NCBI RefSeq assembly: GCF_029168945.1
Contig: NC_083601.1
Span: 37,065,660 to 37,129,659, forward strand
Origin: Cannabis sativa
Lineage: Eukaryota > Streptophyta > Magnoliopsida > Rosales > Cannabaceae
Direction: 5' to 3'
Length of the DNA stretch: 64,000 nt
Of this stretch, positions 10,241-21,418 are shown one piece after another. The first letter of the stretch is position 1. Each line of letters begins with the position of its first letter. The notes under the pieces were generated by a model. That model saw nothing but the letters and a program-made list of their open reading frames with translations. It was not told the DNA's origin and did no database searches. Both the position numbers and the translations under genes were made by a program.

Positions 10241-11757
10241 TGAGGTTGTTCCAAGTTTTTATTTTGTAATAACCTTTTGTACAATCAAATTAATTTTAAT
10301 AATGTGTATTACAACAAATGATCTTAGCTGATTCTCCAATATACTGCTAGGTAAGGTAGAGATATCAACCATATTCATCTTTGTTATGTAACTTTGTACG
10401 AGGTATATGCATATGAATCTATATAAAGTTTTTATAGATATTATTTACGTATTTGGGCTACGCCGTATAAAGGTCGTATTGTATTAAATAATAAATAACA
10501 CTATATTTAAATTAAGCAATGTATTATATTAATTATTACGACTAAATTTTTTAATACAATGTATGTTATATTATTTAATATATAATAAATGGTTCGTATT
10601 AGCTTGTATTATAATATTTACAAAGGATTTGGGGTCAATGTCAATCTCCGACCCGGACTTGGGACCGAGACTGGGACTCGGATTCGGGTCCAGACCCGAA
10701 CCTGGACCTGGGACGTGGACCCGGTACTCGGGACCGGACCCATAATTGGTGTTGGGATCGAGTGTATTAAAAATATATTATAACTTTACACAATCAATTA
10801 ATACAAGTCAATAACCAACATTGTATTTTATTAAATAATACTAATACAATACATTACAATACGATCTGCCAACCGAACCCTTTATCATATTTTAGACCGA
10901 GTAAAAAGAGAAATAAAGGAACCGACTACAGCAAGAAGAGATTATTAAAAAGAAGCATATAGAAATAATTCCTTCCTGGACATTGAATTGCAAAAGGGTA
11001 AGTGCTCATAATAACTTGGTTCAATAGGCCAGTAAGTTGTTATGTCTAGAGTTATTTAGCTTGTTCTTCTGAATTTTTTATGTTTGTAATTCTTTTTTCG
11101 ATTAATGTTGTCACGATGTTAAATAAAAAAATAGCTAAGGATTGAATTGAAAAGCTTTCCAGAAATTCCAACCCAAAAGTTGATAGCAATCATTGTTCAA
11201 CCAAACATACAGAAGAAGCAACGGGAGAAACGCCTAGTAAAACTGGTGGTTATTCTGAGAGAGAGAGAGTCAAAAATAGTAATTTTTAAAAATTTTCCAA
11301 ATACAAATGTATATGACATATCCATATTTGTGATTTGCAATTTACTTAAAATAGCAAAAAACAGTTGGGGTTTAACTTGAAACTATTTTCACCCCTTGAA
11401 AGGGTCAGAACTCCACACCTTCTTTTACTCCAATTCAATCGGATAACACCCACAAATTTCGTGCACCCATTTCCCATATTTACTTCACATATTGGCATCT
11501 TCTTTCACTTGTCCTTTATTTACTGCTTTTCCTGAAATTTGTTATAATCCAACATATAAAATTGGCTCTGTTTTAGACAGAGCAAAAATTTGTTTCAATC
11601 TTTTTGTCTCAAGTACTTGCTCTTATAAGAAACCTGTCATTTTTTCTTATTATTCTTAGTCACCTGAAATATAATCAAAAGAACATATACACATTTATAT
11701 CTTGCCTTATTACCCTTTTGATTTTTTCTGAAGAAGGGGGAAAGCAGAAAAGAAAAA
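10241..11757. other. Intergenic region between AtuA-domain and LIM genes
   Basis: This 1.5-kb AT-rich stretch holds the 3' end of the AtuA-domain gene (A/T-rich, about 10241-10310), a TIR-bearing repeat at 10475-10863, and the probable promoter of the LIM gene. A TATA-like CATATAAAATTG lies at about 11553-11564, roughly 200 bp upstream of the LIM start codon. The short open frames here show no family resemblance, and I do not call them genes. Confidence 0.5.
10475..10863. mobile_element. Small non-autonomous TIR element with GC-rich core
   Basis: The left edge CGTATTGTATTAAATAAT (from 10475) is echoed in inverted orientation at the right edge, where TACAATACG ends at 10863 after a string of ATTAAATAATACTAATACAAT. 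Terminal inverted repeats of this kind with no coding capacity suggest a MITE. Inside, 10635-10740 is an abrupt GC-rich island built from degenerate GACCCGG / GGGACTCGG units in an otherwise AT-rich setting. Target-site duplication is unclear, so the exact boundaries are tentative. Confidence 0.45.
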
Positions 11758-13155
11758 ATGGCATTTACAGGAACTTTGGATAAATGCAAGGCTTGTGATA
11801 GGACTGTTTATGTGGTGGACAGCATGACTCTCGAAGGAGTGTTTTACCATAAAGCATGCTTCAAATGTAGCCACTGCAAAGGAACTCTTTCGGTAATTAT
11901 CCATTTTCTTTGTCTATATATATTTACATGAATAGTATATATTTTAGGATCAATAACATGATTTCAAATCATTACATTTTAGATCTAGTGACATATAATA
12001 AGTTTATGTATGTGGCATGCTCTTACTAGGTAGTTAAAATGTCAGTTTTTGGTATCAAAAGTACAAAAATTTACACAATAGACATTACCAAAGTTGTTGT
12101 ACATGAGATTGATTATGTAACGCTGAAATCCAACGATGTGATCTGATCTCTAAAAATTTCAATCTAATATGCTTCTACAGATGAGCAGCTACTCCTCCAT
12201 GGATGGAGTTCTCTATTGCAAGCCTCATTTTGAGCAGCTTTTCAAGGAATCTGGAAATTTTAGCAAGAATTTCCAGTCAGGTAACTATCTTATATCCAAT
12301 GAAGATTTCTTTTCCTTATTATTTTTTAAATAATAATAAAAAAAAGAAAATGATTTAGCTGACAATATGTTTTTTTTTTTGGTGAAAATTTGTCTCAGCG
12401 AAGTCTTCTGACAGGCAACATGATCTGGTATTTTACTTTCCTACATCTTGCTCATATGTTTCTCATTTAGTATATTTATATTTGTATGTCTCATATATAA
12501 AATCATTTCATTCAAATGGATGGAAAACAATAGGAATAAATTATTTATTGATTACTGATACATGCATCAAAAATATCCACCAAAATAAAATATTACAAAT
12601 CAGATCTTAAACAAATAATATAAATATGCATATGATTGTATAATAATATATGATATATCTACTCCACTCCATAATGTTAAATTTACACAATTTAATTTAT
12701 GATGTAATCTTGTACAGTCAAGGGCCCCTAGCAAGCTCTCATCCATGTTCTCTGGAACCCAAGACAAATGTGCCACTTGCTCAAAAACGGTCTATCCACT
12801 GGAGAAGGTGCGTCATTATTTGATTTATACTTAACAATTAATAATTAATTAGGATATTGTTATGCTATTAATTAAGTAAGATGATGATGATGATGATGAT
12901 AATTGATAGGTATCACTCGAGGGAGAGTGTTACCACAAGACATGTTTTAGGTGTGCTCATGGAGGGTGCCCACTGACACATTCTTCCTATGCTGCTCTTG
13001 ATGGAGTGCTCTACTGCAAGCACCACTTTCAGCAGCTCTTCATGGAGAAAGGCAACTACAGCCACGTCCTCCAAGCGGCTGCTCACCGGAAAAATGCCAC
13101 TCCACCGCCCGAACCCACCGAAGAGGTGTCGGAGCCCCCTGTTGCCGACGACTAG
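11758..13155 (+). CDS. PLIM2: Two-LIM-domain actin-bundling protein, PLIM2 type
   Basis: Exons 11758-11892, 12181-12280, 12399-12427, 12718-12807 and 12910-13155 join to 199 residues. Two LIM zinc-binding domains are visible. The first starts at CKACDRTVYVVD (residues about 9-60) with HKACFKCSHC and LYCKPHF. The second starts at CATCSKTVYPLEKV (about 102-160) with HKTCFRCAHGGC and LYCKHHF. Plant two-LIM proteins bind, stabilise and bundle actin filaments. The start MAFTGTLDKCKACD and the SKNFQS linker resemble the pollen PLIM2 subgroup more than WLIM1 or WLIM2. The short C-terminal tail (PPPEPTEEVSEPPVADD) is acidic and proline-rich. Intron 4 carries an (ATG)n run at about 12881-12900. Pollen expression is inferred from subgroup only. 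Confidence 0.88.
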
Positions 13156-14784
13156 ACTTTCAGAGAAAAGTTCTATTTAATACCATACACAAGAAGAAAA
13201 TGGAAGTTTTTATTGGGTGCCACCGCACGTGTCAGTGTCTCTCCCATATTTCCTCTCCAAATTCATGTCTAACTTGTTCAGCAAAATGGATTTTTGAGCT
13301 TGTTAAGCTAGTTTTGAGAGATTTTCCTTTTTAATTATGTTGTTTAAGAAAATTATATATGAATTGAGATATATTTATTTATTGATTCTTTTTTATTGTT
13401 TTTGTATGTTTTTGGTCAAGAAATGTATGATTTTTTTTCGTTTTAGACACGGATTTCCACTGATTTTTATGATATTTTGTACTTTCTTTTTAGTTCCCAT
13501 GAGATACTCTAATCATCGTAGACTCCTCGTTGGATGGAGGAATCTCAACTATCAAGTGTCTTATTTTTTTTTTAAAAAAATGAGATTCTTCTATATTTGT
13601 TTCTTTGTCCCTCTAATATTGTCAAGAGGCAAGTTTTTTTTTTTTTTTTTAGGGAACGAGGCAAATTGAACGGATAATAGAAAATGCAAACGAAAAGAAA
13701 AATTAATAACAACTGTCAATTTTTCAAAAACAAAAAATAACAAATGCAAAATAAAAAACGATGGTTTTTACATGTCATTCTGAATTATTACATTTAATTA
13801 ACTATAAAATTATTTTAGCATCCAATATTCTCTTAAATTATGATGTTGTAATAATTTATCAACACAAATAAAATAATAATATAAAAAGACAACAATGACG
13901 TGTTCCAAACTGTTTTCGAGTGGGACCCATCTGACAAGGCTACAAAAGCTATGATTGGATACTTGTTCTGCACGCGCTTGATCGCGAGTATAAGACAGCT
14001 TATAGAAAAGAATATCCCCATAGCATATATAATATTGGTAACCATTTTAGTAACTCTCTTGAAAATAAAAAAATTCACAAACTAAAACAAAAATTTTAAT
14101 TTTAATTTATAAAAAAAAATAATCGGGTTTTGTATTTCCCCCTTCTCAGGTCCAGGCCCCAGAGAGAGAAAGAGCCCTGAGCTGCAATTTCATTTCGTAC
14201 AACCAAACAAACGAAAGCTGGGCTAGCGAACCTCTTAACCTCACTCCTCAGACTCAATTAGGTATCAGTTCCGTCACCTTTCTCTTACCTTTCTCCACCT
14301 CCGCCTTTGATTTCTCAGTTCGTCTTCTATTTTAGCTCCATCACTATTCGATTTCTCCGTCTCCTTTACAAACGTACAAATAATGCATGCACTGGCAGTT
14401 GCCGCCATTCGTTGCCTTTACTTATACATGAATATGCGTATATACATGAATATTCAAAAGAAATTGCTATTTACTTCAAGTGTGTCGAGTCGTCACTCGT
14501 CTGTATTCGTTGTTGAATATGTTAATTTTTTTAGCGCTAAATGAAGAAAAAATGCACACACACACAAAGAGACAAACACGTATGATATTTATATCAGTGG
14601 TTTTAGGGTTATTGGTTTGTTAATATTATTATGATTGGAATCGGTTTATACTTATGTCGTTAACAACGGTATTGTGTGTTTCAGGTGTTTGACTAATGAC
14701 GAATGAGAGAATTGAGGGTTTATGAGATGGTTTGCAGATAGCGATACCGTATTTTATTTATAAGAGGCTGTGTTAATTGGGGTG
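13156..14784. other. Intergenic region and 5' leader of the antiporter gene
   Basis: After the LIM stop codon comes a 3'-UTR-like stretch, then AT-rich sequence with several A or T homopolymers (for example about 13636-13652), and no recognisable gene to about 14150. From about 14150 the sequence looks like the transcribed leader of the KEA gene: a purine-rich stretch, a plausible 5'-UTR intron donor at 14262 (TTAG then GTATCA) and an acceptor ending at 14684 (TTTCAG). The 300-bp region at 13830-14090 has open frames on both strands but no family similarity. Confidence 0.45.
14696..14763 (+). promoter_or_regulatory. Cluster of short upstream ORFs in the KEA leader
   Basis: Between the probable leader-intron acceptor (14684) and the KEA start (14792) lie four ATGs: 14696 (9 codons, stop at 14723), 14703 (12 codons), 14722 (13 codons, stop ending at 14763), and 14727 in the frame of the second. 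All end before the main ATG. Such uORFs commonly reduce or condition translation in plants. That role is inferred, and the leader boundaries are not proven. Confidence 0.4.
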
Positions 14785-14791
14785 GGGAGTT

Positions 14792-17700
14792 ATGGATCTG
14801 GCGTATAGTTTTGGGCAGTCAAATGTGTTATGCTATGGTGAAGGAACTAGTTATAAAACGTTCGACCGTTCTGATTCACGCATCTTGTCAAGAAATAGAT
14901 ATTTTAGCTGCAACTTTCGGGGTAATTCACGGACAGCTTTGAGAACGGGTAGTGGTAAGAAGGTTAAGAAAACTATCTGTTTCAGTGGCTGTGAGAAATC
15001 GGATTCTCAAGGATTAAGTTTAAATCCTAGAATATCTTTGTTTGGTAGTTTTTGTAATGTGCAAAAAGGGTCGAGAAGAGTTTGGCTGCGGTGTCAGAAT
15101 AATGAGTCTTTGGGATACTTGAATGGGAATGGGTCAAATCCCGAATTCTTCGAAACTAATGGGGATAGCTCAGGGATGGGGTCTGATGATAGTGTGGAGT
15201 TGAGTGTTTCTACTGAAGAAGGGAAAGATCAAGAAGTATCGGAGACACCTAGTTTGGATGAATTGAGGGAACTTCTGCATAAAGCTATGACAGATTTGGA
15301 AGTTGCACGACTCAACAGTACAATGTTTGAGGAAAAGGCTCAGAAAATATCAGAAGCTGCGATAGCCCTGCAGGATGAGGCTGCGAATGCTCGGAACGAT
15401 GTTAATTCTACTCTTGATAACATTATGCAGATAGTGAATGAAGAGGCTATAGCAAAAGAAGCTGTCCAAAAAGCAACAATGGCTCTTTCGCTGGCAGAGG
15501 CTAGGCTTCAAGTGGTAGTAGAATCTTTAGAGGCTGCAAAAGAAGAAATTGAATCTCCAGACAGTTCAGAAGCTAGTGGTCTTGAAAAGGATGATATAGA
15601 AGAAGATGAAAAAAAGGTTGCCCAGGAAGACATTAAGGAATGCCAGTTGAATTTGGAAAGCTGTATGGCAGAACTGAGGCGATTGCAAAGTAAAAGGGAG
15701 GAGTTGCAAAAAGAAGTGGATAGGTTGAATGAGATTGCAGAGAAGACACAGATGAATGCTTTAAAAGCAGAAGAAGATGTAACGAACATAATGCTTTTGG
15801 CTGAGCAAGCTGTTGCATTTGAGCTCGAGGCTACACAACGTGTGAATGATGCTGAAATTGCATTGCAAAAGGCACAGAAGTCTTTCTCCACAGACTTTCA
15901 TGTTGATCACACAGAAACCGAGCTGTTGTTTAGTGATGATGATACTGCTGTCGAAGAGAAGGAAGGCCTGATTCAAGGAAATTCTGCAGATATTACAGTT
16001 GATTGGGACAAAGATGTTCAATTCGATGGTTCTTTGGTTGCCAAGCCTTTATCAGATATTCTATCTGAGAAAACAAGCCAGAGTTTTGTAGACACGGAAG
16101 CTGAATATTTGAGTGATCACGATAATGGAAAACTCAGTTTAGATTCTCTAAAAGAAGCTGAAACAGAGGTGGAAAAGTCAAAAACTGTGCATTCTAAGAA
16201 GCAGGAAACTCAAAAGGATCTGACAAGGGAGGCCTCACCCTTGAACTCTCCGAAAGCATCATTAAATAAATCTTCTCGCTTTTTTTCAGCATCATTCTTC
16301 TCTTTTACTGTTGACGGAGCCGAGCTCACACCAGCATCAGTATTTAATGGTGTTATGGAGTCCGTAAAGAATCAATGGCCCAAACTCATTTTTGGGCTCG
16401 TTCTATTTGGAGCAGGGTATGTGTTACTATTCAACTTTAAAAAATAATAACAGTATGAGGTGATTCAAGAATATGCTGTTTTCTGCTCAGAAATGCGCCT
16501 TCACTTTGTTTATTTAAGTGCAAAACATTTTTGAGACTGAATTACTTAGCTAAATTAGCTTACACAATTTCCTGTTTTCTCTTCGAGGAAGTTTTCTTAG
16601 TTGCTTAATCAAACGTTAGGGCTGTAGAAATTTAATAATGTAATAGTGTGTGGCCCTATTTAACATGCTCTGTAAGTGCTTCTCTTGCAAAACCAATTAA
16701 GAGGTTACAATTTTTTACCTTTATTATGCACCTAATATTTTTCAATTTCACAAATGTTTTTGTACCATCACAGGGTCACATTTTATTCCAATCGAGCAGA
16801 AAGGGGGGCACAGTTGCTACAACAGCCAGATGTTATCACCTCCAGCATTGAAGAAGTCTCATTAAGTGCAAAGCCCATAGTTCGACAACTACAGAGGCTT
16901 CCTAAAAGAATTAAAAACTTAATTGAGATGCTCCCTCATCAAGAGGCATGTTGTTATATTTTATAACAATTATATTATTTTTCAGTTTGATGTGCTCTGT
17001 TCCTTTTTGTCTAACTTTCTCTTTAAACTTTTATCAGGTGAATGAGGAGGAGGCTTCCCTTTTTGACATGTTATGGCTATTGCTAGCAAGTGTAGTTTTT
17101 GTGCCTATATTTCAGAAAATTCCCGGAGGTAGCTGGATTTCTATATGTTGTTTCTTGAACTTCATATTCCCGTTTGATGCTAACATTTCATTTTATTCAA
17201 TCCCAAAACAAACTGCAAACCTCTGTTGTGTCATGAACTTGTAATATAGTACTTAAATTAGTAGCTGTCTTGCTTAGTTTTTTCTTCTCGATTTATGTCA
17301 TCTACGTGTTCTAATTTTTAGCTATACCCCGCCTTTCTCACCTCATCAACCATTGGCTACTTGATAACAAAAATTGATGATGTTCTTGCACTCAAGGCTG
17401 GCTCAAGTGGTATGAGTATGTGTGAGAGCACGGAGTGGTTCTAGTCCCCATTATGTATATAAAAAAAATGATGATATTCCTTTTATTAAGTGCAATCTGC
17501 ATTTGATCATCCTTCACTATTGTATATCTGATTTAAAAAATTTCCTTTATATATCTCAGTACAATTTTTCTTTTCACTGATGGCTCGTCTTTTATTGCTT
17601 CAAATTTTAGGCAGTCCTGTTCTTGGGTATTTAGCTGCTGGCATTTTGATTGGCCCTTATGGCCTTTATATATCTCAGTACAATTTTTCTTTTCACTGAT

Positions 17701-20700
17701 GGCTCGTCTTTTATTGCCTCAAATTTTAGGCAGTCCTGTTCTTGGGTATTTAGCTGCTGGCATTTTGATTGGCCCTTATGGCCTTTCCATAATACGTCAT
17801 GTGCATGGGACAAAAGCAATTGCAGAATTTGGAGTTGTTTTTCTTCTGTTCAATATTGGGCTTGAGGTGGGGTCTTTTTTTAAATATGCTTCTGTATCTT
17901 TCCATTTTAAATTTGATTTAACTTATGGAAAATTATGTGCAGTCTATACGAATAAGAGTGAAAAAAAATCCATTCTCATACTTTGTTTCATTTTTTTAGC
18001 TCTCCGTTGAAAGATTGAGTTCCATGAAGAAATATGTTTTTGGACTAGGCTCTGCCCAGGTGATTATTAAACTTCTATTGTTTCATCATGCTGTCCACCA
18101 TAGTCAAACACTATTCCTTGCTACTAATTTGCAAGTTTGGGATCTTTATGCTTTTGCAGGTTTTGGTGACTGCGGTGGTGGTTGGCTTATTTATTCATTA
18201 TGTTTGTGGACAAGCTGGTCCCGCGGCAATCGTCATTGGAAATGGCTTGGCTTTATCATCTACTGCAGTTGTCTTACAGGTATTGCTTTAAGAAATTTAT
18301 CATTAATTTCTTTAGGGTTCTGAAATAGTCTCAACTTTCAATCTTTGATAGAAGAAAGATCCAATGTGTAATGATGAATTTTTCAAAATCTTAAACCTCA
18401 TTATGGACAGAAGAACTTGTAAGTTTATGTGGTTTTTGGTCTGAGGCTTAACTTGTCAAGTTTCAGTGATGTATGTCCTTTGTAGAGGTGAAATGGATTA
18501 ATTTCATGCGGTTATGTTGCAGGTACTGCAAGAACGCGGGGAGAGTACATCACGGCATGGTCGTGCTACATTCTCTGTCCTACTCTTTCAGGTTAGTCTA
18601 ATGTTCTAAAAGTAAGATTTTGAATTGAGTTCAGTGGGAAATTCAGGATGGTGCTTACTCATAATTTCTCAACTGAAAAGAGATATCTTTTGGCACAAGC
18701 TGACATATAACTCTGTATAGTTCTCAGTCTTCACATGTTTATTTCCTTACAGAAGTACTATAAAATAATCATATGTCATGTCTCTACCATATGCGCCATT
18801 AAAGTATACCATCCTGTAATGTGTCCCTCCCAGTATTCTTGAGTTGAATTTAGTGTGTTATTCAAAAGTATTCATGTTTATATATGTACTCTATTAATTT
18901 GGTGATCATCTTCATTCTTGATGGAATGTATTTCCATCCATAGTGACACTTATCTCCTGTTTTTACGTATGGTTATATTTTGTTAATATATGCATACATA
19001 TTGCTGCTACACCCGAAGCTTAACTGATTATTTCCTTATATCTGGCTCTTTTCAGGATTTAGCTGTTGTGGTTCTTCTTATACTTATACCGCTTATTTCA
19101 CCAAATTCATCCAAAGGAGGGGTAACATTGCTTTAATGTTTCTGTTTTTAATTTTACAGATTGACTTTTTGGCTGTTTACTCTTTATATAGTATTTCTAA
19201 GATTTTATAATTATTTTTCCATACGTTTGGGTCACACTAAGCCACATAATAGGCAACTGGTCTTTGAAACGCAAGCCTACAGAGCATGACAGGTTTGGGA
19301 TGCTAGGATATATTTTCTAGAAGTGTTAATGTGAACAACACAATAAAAAATTTGATTGAGATGTATGAAGTAATATGATAAAGGTTAAGCTATATATTAC
19401 AGACTACTATAATAAAACGGAAATTAAAATACCTGCTCGAGAGAGCAGAGAAAAAAAATTTAATATACGGTCTGAGGTTCGAGTTCTTGGGTACTTGCAT
19501 AGCAATTGTTTTAGTCTTTTTTTTCCTCAAATATTGTAGTAATAGGTAAGGTGCCCCACCCTCACCACACACAAATAAAAAAAAAAGAAGGAATATCATG
19601 CGAGAATTCATCTTACTGAAGGTTAAATATTTGTTTCTTTGCTCTTTAGGTTGGTTTTCAAGCCATTGCTGAAGCTCTTGGACTTGCTGCTGTTAAAGCT
19701 GTTGTTGCCATCAGTGCCATTATAGCTGGTGGTCGCTTGGTAAGTCTTTGTATACTCAAGACATTTATTTTCACGACTGCAAAATTGATAGAAAACTAAG
19801 TTTATGCAAATACTGCTGCAGTTTTATTATTCATTAATCCAGTTATTGCACAAACTTGCCTAGAGTTCTCTGCATATGCGTATTTGATAAGATTTGTTAA
19901 AAAATACGATGATGATTTTTGTAAGTGTAACTTACAAATATTATGGCCTTCAGAATTTTGGCAGTAATGGTTCACAATTTGAGAATGCTAGGAAATTTAA
20001 ATTGAGTGGTATCCATGCTATGTTTCTATTTAATACTAGAAAAATTTCTTTCACCTGTGAAAAACTTTGATTTAGTATGCATAAATATCCTATTATCCTT
20101 GGTATTTGAAATGGTTATTGTTAGTGCTCACTGATGCCGTGGTATATTTTCAAGAGTACTCAATCTTGGTATATTCTATTGGGTCTGGAAGTCATAAATG
20201 AAATAACTTTATAGACTGAAACTAGCATAGTATTTGAGTTCATCTATAAGCAAGTTTTATGAAAAAGTGGTATTGGGAAAGGTGGATAGTATTTAACTCA
20301 AATCTTCGAGCATTAAATTTGTACTTTTTATTTTTCAATACTAGGCGCTCTTAGCTTTTGCTGTCAATATGTCTTATGCCAGACCTAACTTCCTTTTGTG
20401 TGGTTTTTCAGTTGCTTCGCCCAATTTATAGGCAAATTGCTGAAAATCAAAATGCAGAGATCTTCTCTGCCAACACATTGCTTGTTATTCTGGGAACTAG
20501 TCTCCTTACTGCCAGGGTAGCATTCTCTGAATTTTTATGTTATTTGTCTCGTCTTGAAGTTGCATAATATATTTATCTCTTGAACAGGCTGGACTTTCGA
20601 TGGCGCTGGGAGCATTTTTGGCAGGTTTGCTCCTAGCCGAAACCGAGTTTTCCTTGCAGGTTGAATCTGATATTGCTCCATATCGTGGCCTTTTGTTGGG

Positions 20701-21346
20701 TCTCTTTTTCATGACGGTACGTTCTTCATATTGGCAATTCTTAATGTTTCATTTGGTTCAAATTGATTTTTTTTAGGTAATACATCTCTTGTATAAAAAT
20801 TTCTTAGATGAAATCTTTAACATATTGTAGAAGAAAAATCCCAGAAAATTGTAAGTGGTATTATTATTGTTGGTGTCCATTTAAAATCTTGTAATCTTCC
20901 TTCTTTTTATATTAAATGTGAAGAGAAAAATGCTGAATTTAACTTGTTCATACTAGACTTTTAAGTAGGAAGCATTTTGGACAAGTTATGCCATCAATGT
21001 GTTCCATGAATACTGTGAAAAATGGTGCTTAATATTTACTAATTGATAATGATTATATTATCTTTTTGCAGGTTGGAATGTCCATCGATCCAAAACTTCT
21101 CGTTTCAAACTTCCCTGTCATTGTTGGATCATTGGCTCTTTTAATTGGTGGCAAGACTTTATTGGTTGCTATAGTTGGTAGACTATTTGGTGTTTCAATC
21201 ATATCAGCAATAAGAGTTGGTCTTCTTCTTGCACCTGGTGGAGAGTTTGCATTTGTTGCTTTTGGTGAAGCTGTTAATCAGGTTTGTACTGCTTTACACA
21301 TTTGTGTCTGGCAAGTGGAAGTTGCCAGTGAACATTGAACACGCTT

Positions 21347-21418
<72 letters not shown>

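Noticed and set aside
11147..11380. 77-codon frame upstream of the LIM gene
   Set aside because: Low-complexity lysine/isoleucine-rich translation, no family resemblance and no splice or promoter context.
13833..14085. Overlapping frames on both strands between the LIM and KEA genes
   Set aside because: They overlap on opposite strands and are AT-driven; no conserved motif.
15508..15891. 127-codon minus-strand frame
   Set aside because: Antisense to the coiled-coil part of KEA exon 1; a mirror of its codon composition.
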